NCBI GenBank assembly: GCA_963711215.1
Contig: CAVQDH010000013.1
Span: 310,001-374,000 of the forward strand
Origin: WHUA01 sp963711215
GTDB taxonomy: Bacteria; Pseudomonadota; Alphaproteobacteria; UBA8366
Length of the DNA stretch: 64,000 nucleotides
Reading direction: 5' to 3'
Shown: piece by piece, positions 34,166 to 44,031 of the stretch
Position numbering within the stretch: the first letter of the stretch is position 1
Layout of the letters: the number at the start of each line of letters is the position of its first letter
Notes under the pieces: model-generated
What the model was told of the DNA's origin: nothing
The model's database searches: none
The model's input: the letters and a program-made list of their open reading frames with translations, nothing else
Program-made: the position numbers and the translations under genes

Positions 34166-35306
34166 ATGACCTTCGACCTCAGCGAGGAGCAGCGCGCGTT
34201 CCAGGCGACGGCCCGCGACTTTGCCGCCGCCGAAATGGCGCCGTAACGCCGCGGAATGGGACGAGAAGGGCATCTTCCCGGTCGACGCGCTGCGCAAGGC
34301 GGCGGCGCTCGGCTTCGCCGGGATCTATGTCGGCGAGGCGCATGGCGGCTCGGCGCTCAAGCGGCGGGACGCGGCGGTGATCTTCGAGGAGCTGGCGGCG
34401 GCCTGTCCCTCGACCGCGGCCTATATCTCGATCCATAACATGGCGTGCTGGATGATCGACCGCTTCGGCGACGCGGCGGAGCGCGCGCGCTTCCTGCCCA
34501 AGCTGATGACCATGCAGCATTTCGCGAGCTACTGCCTGACCGAGCCGGGCGCGGGCTCGGATGCCGCCGCGCTCACCACCCGCGCGGATCGCGACGGCGA
34601 CGACTATGTCCTGAACGGCGCGAAGGCTTTCATCTCCGGCGGCGGCACCAGCGACATTTACGTCTGCATGGTGCGGACGGGCGGCGCGGGGGCGGACGGC
34701 ATCTCCTGCCTCGTGGTGGAGAAGGGCACGCCCGGCCTTTCCTTCGGCAAGCGCGAGAAGAAGATGGGCTGGAACAGCCAGCCGACCGCCGCCGTGCTGT
34801 TCGAGGACTGCCGCGTGCCGGTCGCCAACCGCATCGGCGCGGAAGGGCAGGGCTTCCGCATCGCCATGCAGGGGCTCGACGGCGGCCGGCTCAACATCGC
34901 CGCCTGCTCGCTCGGCGGCGCGCGCGCCTGCCTGGACGCCGCCCGCGCGCACCTGCTCGAGCGCAAGCAGTTCGGCAAGCGGCTCGCCGATTTCCAGGCG
35001 CTGCAGTTCCGCCTCGCCGACATGGCGACCGAGCTGGAGGCGGCGCGGCTGATGGTGCACCGCGCGGCGGCGAAGCTCGACGCCGGCGACGCGGACGCCA
35101 CCGTGTTCTGCGCCATGGCCAAGCGCTTCGCCACCGATACCGGCTTCCAGGTCGCCAACGAGGCGCTGCAGCTGCACGGCGGCTACGGCTACATCCGCGA
35201 CTATCCGATCGAGCGCATCGTCCGCGACCTGCGGGTGCATCAGATCCTGGAAGGCACCAACGAAGTGATGCGGGTGATCATCGCGCGGGCGCTGCTGAAG
35301 GAATGA
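34166..35306 (+). CDS. Isobutyryl-CoA dehydrogenase-type acyl-CoA dehydrogenase, one frameshift
   Basis: Oxidises isobutyryl-CoA to methacrylyl-CoA in valine degradation, FAD-dependent, passing electrons to ETF. About 380 aa. MTFDLSEEQRAFQATARDFA starts at ATG 34166; an extra base near 34245 (CCGTAAC) breaks the frame before NAAEWDEKGIFPVDALR. Core motifs: CLTEPGAGSDAAALTTRA, KAFISGGGTSDIYVCMVRTG, ARLMVHRAAAKLDAGD, and LQLHGGYGYIRDYPIERIVR with QILEGTNEVMRVIIARALL, whose Glu is the expected catalytic base. First gene of a three-gene operon; its stop overlaps the next start (ATGA). Confidence 0.9.
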
Positions 35307-36337
35307 CGGAGAACGCCGACATCCTGTTCGAGGTCGCGGACGGCCTGGCGCTGGTGACGCTCAACCGGCCGGCGGCGCTCAATGCGCTGACCACGGACAT
35401 GATCCTCCGCTTCCACGCGCAGCTCGACGCCTGGGCGACGGATCCGGCCGTCCGCCGGGTCGCGGTGCGCGGCGCCGGCGGGAAGGGCTTCTGCGCCGGC
35501 GGCGATATCCGCGCGCTCTACGACGGGCGCGGCACCGCGGTCACCGCGGACTTCTTCCGCGAGGAATACCGGCTCAACCGGGCGATCTTCCACTATCCCA
35601 AGCCCTATATCGCGCTGATGGACGGCATCACCATGGGCGGCGGGGTCGGCGTCTCGGTGCACGCGCGCCATCGCGTGGTCAGCGCGGCGACGATGCTGGC
35701 GATGCCGGAGACGGGGATCGGCCTCTTTCCCGACGTCGGCGCGACGTATTTCCTGCCGCGCATGCCGGGCCGGCTCGGCGCCTACATGGCGCTGACCGGG
35801 GCGCGGCTGCGCGCGGCCGACTGCCTCTACGGCGGGATCGCGGACGTCTTCGTTCCGTCCGCCCGGCAGGACGATCTGATCGCGGCGCTGCGCGGCGACC
35901 CGGATATCGCGGGCGTCCTGCAATCCTTCGCGACGGATGCCGGCGCGCCGCCGCTGGCCGCCCATCGCGCCGAGATCGACCGCTGCTTCGCCGGCGACAC
36001 GGTCGAGGCGATCGAGGCGGCGCTGGCGCTGGAAGGCACGGACTGGGCCAAGGCGCAGCAGGGCGTCATGGCCGGCAAGTCGCCGACGAGCCAGAAGATC
36101 GCGCTGCGCCAGGTCCAGGTCGGCGGCCGGCTCGATTTCGACGACTGCATGCGCCTGGAATACCGCCTGAGCCAGCATTGCATGGCCGCGCACGACTTCT
36201 TCGAAGGGGTGCGCGCGGTGGTCATCGACAAGGACCAGGCACCGAAATGGCAGCCCGCGCGGCTCGATCAGGTGAGCGGCGCCGCCGTCGAGGAATACTT
36301 TGCCCCGCTCGCCGCCCCGGCGCTAACCTTCGACTGA
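35303..36337 (+). CDS. 3-hydroxyisobutyryl-CoA hydrolase (enoyl-CoA hydratase/isomerase family)
   Basis: 344 aa crotonase-fold enzyme that releases free 3-hydroxyisobutyrate from its CoA ester in valine degradation. Marks are VTLNRPAALNALTTDMI, GAGGKGFCAGGDIRALYDG (oxyanion loop), ITMGGGVGVSVHARHRV, and the hydrolase-type PETGIGLFPDVGATYFLPRM with Glu and Asp; the C-terminal FFEGVRAVVIDKDQAPKWQP is diagnostic of the HIBCH subfamily rather than ordinary hydratases. The overlap with the preceding dehydrogenase and the following 3-hydroxyisobutyrate dehydrogenase supports the assignment. Confidence 0.92.
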   Translation: MTENADILFEVADGLALVTLNRPAALNALTTDMILRFHAQLDAWATDPAVRRVAVRGAGGKGFCAGGDIRALYDGRGTAVTADFFREEYRLNRAIFHYPKPYIALMDGITMGGGVGVSVHARHRVVSAATMLAMPETGIGLFPDVGATYFLPRMPGRLGAYMALTGARLRAADCLYGGIADVFVPSARQDDLIAALRGDPDIAGVLQSFATDAGAPPLAAHRAEIDRCFAGDTVEAIEAALALEGTDWAKAQQGVMAGKSPTSQKIALRQVQVGGRLDFDDCMRLEYRLSQHCMAAHDFFEGVRAVVIDKDQAPKWQPARLDQVSGAAVEEYFAPLAAPALTFD

Positions 36338-36367
36338 GAAGAAAGCGCGAACTTAGGGAGGAACCAC

Positions 36368-37276
36368 ATGAGCAGCATCGGCTTCATCGGTCTCGGCAAC
36401 ATGGGCGGCCCGATGGTCCGCAACCTCTTGAAGGCCGGGCATGCGCTCAAGGTCTTCGACCTGTCCGAGGCGGCGCTTGCGGCCTCGGTCAAGGACGGCG
36501 CCAAGGCGGCCAAGAGCGCGTCGGACGCGGCGGACGGCGTGGACGTCGTCTTCACCATGCTGCCGGCGGGCCCGCAGGTGCGCGACGTCTATCTCGGGTC
36601 GGGCAAGGTCGTCGCGACGGCGGCCAAGGGCACGCTGCTGATCGACTGCACCACCGCGGACATTCCCAGCGTGCGTGCGGCCATCGAGGCGGCGACCGCG
36701 GCCGGGCACGACATGATCGACTGCCCGGTGTCGGGCGGCGTCGGCGGCGCCGCGGCCGGGACGCTCACCATGATGGTCGGCGGAACGGAAAAGGCCTTCG
36801 CCCGCGCCAAGCCGATCCTCGACGCGGTCGGCAAGAACATCATCCACGCCGGCGGCCCGGGCAACGGCCAGGCGGCCAAGATGTGCAACAACATGATGCT
36901 GGCGATCCAGACCATCGCCGTCTGCGAGGGCTTTCTTTTGGCCGAAAAGCTCGGCCTCGACGCCCAGAAGCTGTTCGACATCGCCAGCACCGCGACCAGC
37001 CAGTGCTGGGTGATGAACAGCTATTGCCCGGTGCCGGGCCCGGTGCCGGCATCGCCCGCCAACAGGGGCTACAAGGCCGGTTTCACGGCGGCGATGATGC
37101 TGAAAGACCTCAAATTGAGCCAGGAAGCGGCACAGAACGCCGGCGTCGCGACCCCGCTGGGCGCCGAGGCGGCCGCCCTCTATGGCCTGTTCGCCCGCGC
37201 CGGCGGCGCGCCGGCCGACTTCACGGGCATCATCCGGATGCTGCGCGGCGAGGGGAAAATTGGGGATTTGTTTTAA
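36368..37276 (+). CDS. mmsB: 3-hydroxyisobutyrate dehydrogenase
   Basis: 302 aa NAD+-dependent enzyme that oxidises 3-hydroxyisobutyrate to methylmalonate semialdehyde, the next step of valine degradation. Rossmann motif IGFIGLGNMGGPMVRNLLKAG, substrate loop DCPVSGGVGGAAAGTLTMMVG, catalytic Lys in GPGNGQAAKMCNNMMLA, and the C-terminal KAGFTAAMMLKDLKLSQEA are as expected. AGGGAGG before ATG 36368. Third gene of the operon (30-base gap). The methylmalonate-semialdehyde dehydrogenase that would follow is not in the window. Confidence 0.95.
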   Translation: MSSIGFIGLGNMGGPMVRNLLKAGHALKVFDLSEAALAASVKDGAKAAKSASDAADGVDVVFTMLPAGPQVRDVYLGSGKVVATAAKGTLLIDCTTADIPSVRAAIEAATAAGHDMIDCPVSGGVGGAAAGTLTMMVGGTEKAFARAKPILDAVGKNIIHAGGPGNGQAAKMCNNMMLAIQTIAVCEGFLLAEKLGLDAQKLFDIASTATSQCWVMNSYCPVPGPVPASPANRGYKAGFTAAMMLKDLKLSQEAAQNAGVATPLGAEAAALYGLFARAGGAPADFTGIIRMLRGEGKIGDLF

Positions 37277-37408
37277 ATATCGCCCGTTTTTTTAAACGTT
37301 TGTTAGTAATGAGCCTCTAAAAACAAGCTTCGTAAGGCACATTAACTATGGTCGTAACGATCGACGTTGCCGCCCGCCGCAGGCGCAGGCGACGTATCGC
37401 AAGGATGT

Positions 37409-37897
37409 GTGAGACAGCCCGTGTTCAACGAGTATCTCGATTCCATTCACCTGATTGAGCGGCTGCACCGCCAGTTCCTCGAAGTCGTCAAGGGCGAGCT
37501 CGACCGGCTGGGCGTGCAGGACATCAACAACATTCAGGCGTTGATCCTCTACAATATCGGCAAGGACGACCTGACGGTGGGCGAGCTCACCAACCGGGGC
37601 TATTACCTGGGCTCGAACGTCTCCTACAACGTGCGCAAGATGGTCGAGAACGACTACCTGGCGCAGGAGCGCTCGACCCATGACAAGCGCTCGGTGCGTG
37701 TCCGCGCCTCCGACAAGGGTCTGCAGCTCTGGACGCGTCTCGACGACATGTTCAAGCGGCACGCCGAGCGTATGGGGACCGACAGCGTGACCGGCCAGGA
37801 GCTGGCGCAAGCCAACGCCGTTCTGCAGCGCCTGGAGCGTTTCTGGAACAGCCCGGGCGCCTATAACGGCTCCGCGGTCGCCGGAAACGCCGCCTGA
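37409..37897 (+). CDS. MarR-family winged-helix regulator, LdtR-like
   Basis: About 162 aa. EYLDSIHLIERLHRQFLEVV, INNIQALILYNIGKDDLTVG, ELTNRGYYLGSNVSYNVRKM and ERSTHDKRSVRVRASDKG match the LdtR group of alphaproteobacteria, MarR-type regulators linked in Liberibacter to L,D-transpeptidase and osmotic stress. The winged helix occupies the middle. Start uncertain: GTG 37409 (AAGGA just upstream) or GTG 37421; frame is open further back. Precedes an ABC-2-type exporter operon by 62 bases, which it could control or be co-transcribed with (inference). Confidence 0.82.
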   Translation: MRQPVFNEYLDSIHLIERLHRQFLEVVKGELDRLGVQDINNIQALILYNIGKDDLTVGELTNRGYYLGSNVSYNVRKMVENDYLAQERSTHDKRSVRVRASDKGLQLWTRLDDMFKRHAERMGTDSVTGQELAQANAVLQRLERFWNSPGAYNGSAVAGNAA

Positions 37898-37959
37898 TCC
37901 TGCCACCGCTCTTCGGCTGAGGCGGCACCGCCGTGGCGAACCCGCGCGGACCCGACGGC

Positions 37960-38716
37960 ATGAGCGATCCTTCACCACCCGCCCTCGACATCCGGGGGCT
38001 CCGCAAGCATTTCGACAAGCCCGCCGTGGACGGTCTCGACCTGACCGTGCGCGCGGGCGAGTTCTATGCGCTGCTCGGCCCGAACGGGGCGGGCAAGACG
38101 ACCACGCTCCGCATCGTCGCGGGGCTGCTCAAGCCGGACGCGGGCTCGGTCTCGGTCTTCGGCATCGACGCCCTGGCCGATCCGGTCGCGGCCAAGCGGC
38201 TGATCGCCTGGGTGCCCGACGAGCCGCCGATTTACGACAAGCTGACGCCGTTCGAATATCTCGAGTTCGTGGCCGGGCTGTGGGGCATCGAGGCGGCGCG
38301 GGCGGAGGCGAACGCGCGCGCGCTGATCGAGCGTCTCGGTCTCGCGCCGAACGCGCATGAGCGCTGCCAGGGCTTCTCCAAGGGCATGCGCCAGAAGGTG
38401 GCGCTGGCGGGCGCGCTGGTGCACGAGCCGCGCCTGCTGATCCTGGACGAGCCGCTGACCGGCCTCGATGCCTCCGCCGCGCGGCAGGCGAAGGACGTGC
38501 TGGTCGAGCGCGTGCGGGCCGGCGTCACCGTCATCATGACCACGCATATCCTGGAAGTGGCCGAGCGCATGGCCGAGCGCATCGGCGTGATCGAGCGCGG
38601 CCGGCTGATCGCCGAGGGCACGCTCGACGCGCTGCGCCAGCAGCTCGGACATGACGGCACGCACCCTCGAGGAGGTCTTCCTCGACCTGGTCGCCCGGCA
38701 GAGCGCCGCGGCGTGA
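37960..38716 (+). CDS. ABC-2-type transporter, ATP-binding protein, one frameshift
   Basis: About 252 aa. Complete ATPase: Walker A ALLGPNGAGKTTTLRIV, Q-loop WVPDEPPIYDKLTPFEYLEF, signature GFSKGMRQKVALAGALVHEP, Walker B LLILDEPLTGLD and switch His MTTHILEVAERMAERIGVIE. The frame shifts near 38648 (probably one extra G), after which TARTLEEVFLDLVARQSAAA, a normal C-terminus, runs to 38716. GTG 37933 or ATG 37960 may be the start. The stop overlaps the permease start (GTGA). Substrate unknown. Confidence 0.88.
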
Positions 38717-40249
38717 GCCGGACCGCGACGCTCGCCTGGTTCGCCGCGGCACGAGCTGCGCCTGACCTGGCGCGATTTCCTCACCATGATGACCGCGGGC
38801 AGGCGCAGCCGCGGAGCCGCTGCTTGCAATCGTCGCCGTCGCCTTCGTGGCCGGCTGCGCATCTCTTCGCCGCGTATCTCGTCGCGCCCTATGCGCGCGG
38901 CGGGCCTCGCGGAAAGCAAGACGGTGCTGGTCGCGGTGACCGGCAGCCTGTTCCTCTACGCCACCATGATGGCGTCGCAGGCGATGGAATCGGTGACGCG
39001 CGTCTTCTATGCGCGCGCGGATCTCGACCTGATCCTGTCCTCGCCGGCCTCGGCGCGCCGCGTCTTCGCGGTCCGCATGGTCGCGATCGCGCTCTCGGTC
39101 ACGCTGCTGACGCTGGCGCTGGCGGCGCCCTTCCTCGACGCGCTCGCTTACCAGGACGGGCCGCGCTGGCTCGCCGGCTACGGCGTCATCCTGGCGCTGG
39201 GCGCGCTGTCGACCGCGCTGGCCGTGCTGTTGACGGAGGCGATGTTCCGCGGCCTCGGGCCGAAGCGGACGCGGGCGATCTCCCAGATCGTGTCGGCGGT
39301 GATCGGCGCGGCCTTCGTCATCGGCATCCAGGCCGCGGCGATCCTCTCCACCGGCAGCTTCTCGCGCTATGCGCTGCTCGGGTCGAAGGATTTCATGGCC
39401 GCCATGCCGGATTCGGCCAGCCCGCTCTGGTGGCCGGCCCGCGCGGCGATGGGGGACGTGCCCCTGCTGTCGGCGCTGGTGCTCGTCGGCATCGGCGCGC
39501 TGGCGCTGGTCATCGCGGCGACCGCGGCGACCTTCGGCGATCACGTCGTCGCGGCGGCGGGGGTCGACTTCGCGCAGTCCAGGCAGCGGCGGCAGTTGGC
39601 GGCGTTCCGTCCGGTGTCGGTGAAGCGGGCGCTGCGCCGCAAGGAATGGATGCTGATCCGGCGCGATCCCTGGCTGATGTCGCAGACGCTGATGCAGATC
39701 CTCTATCTGCTGCCGCCGGCCTTGCTGCTGTGGCGCAACTACGGCGACGCGGGTGACGCGCTGCTGATCCTGGTGCCGGTGCTGGTCATGGCGTCCGGGC
39801 AGCTCGCGGGCGGGCTCGCCTGGCTTGCCGTGTCGGGCGAGGACGCGCCGGACCTGATGGCGTCCGCCCCGGTGCCGGCCCGCACGCTCATCGCCGCCAA
39901 GATCGAAGCCGTGCTCGGCGCGGTCGCCTTCGTCACGGCGCCGCTGCTGGCCGCGCTGGCCTTCGCGGCGCCGGTTCTGGCCGCGGTCGCGGCGGGCGGC
40001 ATCGCGCTGTCGGCCGGGTCGGCGACCATGGTGCAGATCTGGTTCCGCGCCCAGGCCAAGCGCAGCATGTTCCGCCGCCGCCAGACCTCCTCGCGCCTGG
40101 CGACGCTCGCCGAGGCGCTGTCCTCGATCTTGTGGGCCGGCGCCGCGGCGCTAGCCGCCGCCGGCTCGTGGCTCGCCATCGGCCCGGTCGTGCTGGTGCT
40201 GCTCGCGCTCGCCGGCGTCTGGATTGTCCGGCCGCGGCGCGCGGGCTAG
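38713..40249 (+). CDS. ABC-2-type transporter permease, about four frameshifts near the N-terminus
   Basis: Membrane partner of the preceding ATPase; corrected length about 512 aa, with ten or more hydrophobic segments (e.g. SQIVSAVIGAAFVIGIQAAA, LLILVPVLVMASGQLAGGLA). The start GTG 38713 overlaps the ATPase stop. The first 65 codons read SRTATLAWFA, then HELRLTWRDFLTMMTAGRRS, PLLAIVAVAFVAGC and HLFAAYLVAPYAR, each in a different frame, before the long frame (GLAESKTVLVAVTGSLFLYA) is reached near 38905. Breaks lie near 38752, 38815, 38863 and 38903. The remaining 1.3 kb is intact. Either errors are clustered here or the gene is decaying. Confidence 0.75.
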
Positions 40250-40259
40250 GAGACCGGTC

Positions 40260-42871
40260 TCAGGTCGCCAATCCGATCGAGGGCGTGTGCAGGTTCCGTT
40301 CTGCACTGCCGCCCACCGAAAGGGCTTCGAGAGCCGCGGCCAGCTCGTATTTCCGGAATGGCTTGACGAGAAACGGCCGTTCGTTAATCGCGAGAACGGT
40401 TCGGCGATCCAGCTCCGTATGTCCCGACATGAAGGCGATCCTCACATCCGGGCGCAGTTCCTGGGCTTTTTCTGCGAGGGTGATCCCGTCCATGCCGCCC
40501 GGCATGACGATGTCGGCGACGATGGCATCGATCTTTGGATCCGCCTGGAAAATCCCGAGCGCCACGCGACCGTCCTCGGCGGTTACGACGGTGGCGCCCA
40601 ACTCGGCAAGCATGGCGCGGACGGTCTCTCGGACTTCCGGCTCGTCTTCGACCAAAAGAACACGCAAGCGCTCGAAGCGGACCGGCGGGATCTTTACGCG
40701 CTCGGCCTTAGGCGCCGGCGCCTGCGCGCTCTTGAAATAAAGTTTCACGGTGGTTCCTTTGCCAAGGGTGCTTGCTAATTCGACGCGACCGCCCGATTGA
40801 CGCACGAAGCCGTAAACCATGGACAGACCGAAGTCCCGAGCCCTTGCCGACGTCCTTCGTCGTGAAGAATGGCTCGAAGGCGCGCGCCAGGACGTCGGCG
40901 GACATGCCGGAGCCGGTGTCTTCGACGAGGACCTCCACCCGGTCTGCGACTGTACCGTCGGCGGGCTTGCGGATGGCGATGGTGAGAGTTCCTCCGTCCG
41001 GCATGGCATCGCGGGCATTGATCACCAAATTCAGCAAGGCCGCTTCGAATTGTCCGTTGTCGATCTCCGCCCAACACGCCGCGAGGGTCGTTTCGAAGCG
41101 TAGCGTTATCTTCGCCGTCAGGACGCGCTCCAGAATCGGGACCATTCCCTCGATGAGCCGCGCAGATCGTGGAAGGCGGGTCGCAATGGCTGGCGCCTCG
41201 CAAACGCCAGGAGCTGACGCGTCAACGCCGCGCGCGCGCCGCCGCGCGCAATGATGCTTCGTCGAGATCGGTCGCCAATTCGCCGCGCCGCTGTTTGTCG
41301 ACGGCCATCTCGAGATTACCGACGATGACGGCCAGCAGATTGTTGAAGTCATGCGCAATGCCACCGGTGAGCTGACCTAAGGCCTCCATTTTTTGCGTAT
41401 GACGCAATTGCTGCTCGAGTTCGCGTCGTTTTGCTTCGACGGCACGTGCCGTCGTTACATCCTGGACGGTGCCGATGAGGGCGGTGAACCGTCCCTCCAG
41501 GTCGACAACCGGCTCGCCTTCCAGACGCACCGTTCGATCGGCACCGTCCGGCCTCCGTATCCGGAAATCGAGCGAAAGATCGGATGGCTCCAGCGGATTG
41601 CCGTGCAGTGCAAGGTCGATCGGCCGGCGCAAATTCGCCATATCTTCGTTCAAGACGACCGCCGGAAGCGTCGCGAGTGTCGGTTTGAAGTCGTGACGCG
41701 CAACGCCGAAGATCCGGAACGTTTCATCGGACCAATGGAACTCGCCGCTCTCCAGCACGAGCTCCCAGCTGCCGATCGCCGCGACACGCTGTGCCCGGCG
41801 TAAGTGATCTTCGGCCTGCTGCCGCTGGCGCTCGCGCTCGGCAAGGACATCGGAAGCTTCCATCAGCTTGTCGGTGACGCGTTAATATCGGCAATGGCGG
41901 ATTTCCTCGCCGATGTGATCGGCGCGCCGCTGGCCACTGCCAGCGCGGGCTCCAACAGCCCCAAGACCGAACGCGATATCTGCCGCCCGAGAAAGGCGGC
42001 GAGCGCCAGCGCCAGCAAGCTCACCGCGCACCCGTCCCAATCACCATCAGGAGCGTACGGCTGGCGGCGCTTTCAGCCGAAGCCACCGGCATTCCAAGAA
42101 CGATGGTCCAGCCGGTCAGGGACGACCGTGCGAAGGCTGCGAGCATCGGCCAGCCTTCCTGCGTCATATATTTGGTAATTCCATCGTCCTGCGCGGCAAC
42201 CGCCGACGTCAGGTCCCGCGGCGCAGGCTGTCCGACGTAGATCTCCGGCGATCGCGACCGGCCGAGGATAACGGCGTGGTTGTTGAGAACGACGCCGGTC
42301 CAATCCGTTGGAAGCTTTTGGTCCCTGAATATTGCGCTGATGACGAAAAGCCTGAGGGACGCAACCAGCACGTACTTGAGCTTTCCATTGACGCGCGCCG
42401 GAACGAACACCGGGATCGTTTCTGCGCGCGTGTGTCCGCCATCGGCAATCTTCGGGCCGATGACCGGCTGTCCCGTAGCGATCGCGCGCGCACCCCGTCC
42501 ATATTCACGATCGTATCTGCGGCGGCACCATAGGGGTCACTTGTATCGAACATGACATGGCCATCCGCCCGAACCAGCACGAGCCGTCGCAGCTCGGGCC
42601 GGTCCTGCACGACCCGGCTGGCGAACCGGTACAGGCCGTCGAACTCTTCGATCTGCAGGAGCTCGGCCGTGGCCAGCACCTTCAGGCTGTTGGAGACGTC
42701 GGCGATGTTTCGATCGATCGCGAGCACGAGGGCGCGTGCCGTGGAGCGTAGGCCATCGATGGAGGCGGTGCGCTCGTCTTCCGCAAGCTTGTACGCAATG
42801 ACGCCGGCGAAGATCGTGAACGGAACGAAGATCGACCCGACGAGCGCAACGAGGTAGGACCTAATCTTCAA
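40260..42871 (-). CDS. Hybrid sensor histidine kinase (sensor-PAS-HisKA-HATPase-receiver), about seven frameshifts
   Basis: Membrane-bound hybrid kinase that would phosphorylate its own receiver. Reading from TTG 42871: TM1 (YLVALVGSIFVPFTIFAGVI), a periplasmic sensor (FDGLYRFASRVVQDRPELRR), TM2 (SLLALALAAFLG), a PAS/PAC segment (IGSWELVLESGEFHWSDETF), HisKA with the phospho-His in GQLTGGIAHDFNNLLAVIVG, HATPase (NLVINARDAMPDGG, VLVEDTGSGMSADV) and a receiver (RVLLVEDEPEVRE, Asp in IVADIVMPGGMDG, Lys in FLVKPFRKYE). Breaks lie near 42490, 42025, 41930, 41885, 41230, 41163 and 40845; one frame even meets an in-frame TAA near 41883. Followed upstream by a CheY-like gene on the same strand. May be a real pseudogene. 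Confidence 0.75.
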
Positions 42872-42941
42872 GAACGGCCACCGGATGATCGATTTTGAGC
42901 ATTGTGTCTATTTTTCGAACCGGGAGCGCTCGGCGTTGAGA

Positions 42942-43325
42942 TTAGTGCAGGACGGCTTCCGTCTTCAGGGCGCCCTCGATAGCCTCGATCAATTCCTGGC
43001 GATAAAAAGGCTTAAACAGGACGGCGCTGGCTCCCAAAGCGGAAGCAAGCGATAGCGCCAGCGATGCCGGCAGGATGCCGCCGCCCGAGATGGCGACGAC
43101 CGCTGGACGGGCAGGCATTTTCTCGATTGCTCTCAACACTTCTATGCCGTCGACCTCCGGCATAAGGACGTCCATCACGAGGAGGTCGAATGCATCGGAC
43201 GTAAGCATTTCGAGGGCTTCGCGCCCGTTGCTGCCGCTTTGGACCTCATGGTCGGCCGAGCGCAGCATCGCGCTCAGCGTATCGCGGAAGTCACTGTGGT
43301 CTTCGATTACCAATATGCGTGCCAT
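42942..43325 (-). CDS. Single-domain response regulator (CheY-like receiver)
   Basis: 127 aa, a receiver with nothing attached. Acidic pair in RILVIEDHSDFRDTL, phospho-acceptor Asp in LLVMDVLMPEVDGIEV, Ser in VVAISGGG, Lys in AVLFKPFYRQEL. Probably a phosphorelay shuttle or a target of the hybrid kinase whose gene lies 70 bases downstream on the same strand. ATG 43325 overlaps the end of the MarR gene by 35 bases, so the three genes may form one operon MarR-receiver-kinase. Confidence 0.9.
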   Translation of the reverse strand: MARILVIEDHSDFRDTLSAMLRSADHEVQSGSNGREALEMLTSDAFDLLVMDVLMPEVDGIEVLRAIEKMPARPAVVAISGGGILPASLALSLASALGASAVLFKPFYRQELIEAIEGALKTEAVLH

Positions 43326-43791
43326 GATCGTCCTGAGATCGAGCAGAGAGATGGTCGATGTTCTGATCGCCCGCGAGATAGAGGTCGTGCGCCAGCGCGC
43401 TGGTAAGCCGCGCGAGATGATGAAGATCGGCTTCCGGTAACCCTTCCAGGGCCGTTACCAGCATGTTCCTTGGATCGCGTTGCAAGACCCGGAAACCCTC
43501 CGGCGTGAGCTCCAGAAGCTTTGCCCGCTGGTCATGCGGATGCGCGGAGCTTCGGATCAGCTTCTTGCGCAATAGGGCTTCGATGGTTTGGGCAGCCGCG
43601 TTCTTCGTCGTCAGATGGAAGCGGGCAAAGCCGGTCGGCGTTCTCGCCGACGGATTCGAGTGCGCGAGAAAGCGCAGCAGCGTCCATTGCGCCGGATTGA
43701 GGTTCTCCGAAAAAGCCAATTTCTGCATGCGCCGGCCGATATGCTCGAGCACATCGGCAACCGCGTAGGGCAGGGTCCCTTTGACACTCAT
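43291..43791 (-). CDS. MarR-family transcriptional regulator
   Basis: 166 aa from ATG 43791 (MSVKGTLPYAVADVLEHIGR). The winged helix is seen as LNPAQWTLLRFLAHSNPSAR, FHLTTKNAAAQTIEALLRKK, and the wing SAHPHDQRAKLLELTPEGFR. A longer start at 43908 is possible. It lies divergent from the second chemoreceptor gene, with an AT-rich spacer holding a perfect palindrome (43952-43965). First gene of the putative signalling operon that continues to the hybrid kinase. Confidence 0.85.
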   Translation of the reverse strand: MSVKGTLPYAVADVLEHIGRRMQKLAFSENLNPAQWTLLRFLAHSNPSARTPTGFARFHLTTKNAAAQTIEALLRKKLIRSSAHPHDQRAKLLELTPEGFRVLQRDPRNMLVTALEGLPEADLHHLARLTSALAHDLYLAGDQNIDHLSARSQDDHGTHIGNRRPQ

Positions 43792-43951
43792 CGCTTCGTG
43801 GCCGCGCAAGAGAATAGTGTCACCATCGGCAGGCACCGTATCGAGTAGATCAAATAAAGTCCAGAGTCTATGCCAAGAGAAATCAAATATTGCGTTAACG
43901 AGCTCCAAGATATCCGCTTTCCAATATTAACGATCAGTTCACAGAATTTCG

Positions 43952-43965
43952 ATAGTACATACTAT
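43952..43965. promoter_or_regulatory. Palindrome ATAGTA-CA-TACTAT, candidate MarR operator
   Basis: Perfect 6-bp inverted repeat with a 2-base centre, in the AT-rich divergent region between the MarR gene and chemoreceptor. MarR dimers bind palindromes of this size class next to their own promoter, so it may control one or both directions (inference). Confidence 0.45.
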
Positions 43966-44031
43966 GTTCTACGGTGCCGCAGCGGCATCGCGCTGGGGAA
44001 TCTTTACAACAAGATTGATCGAGGGGAAGAA

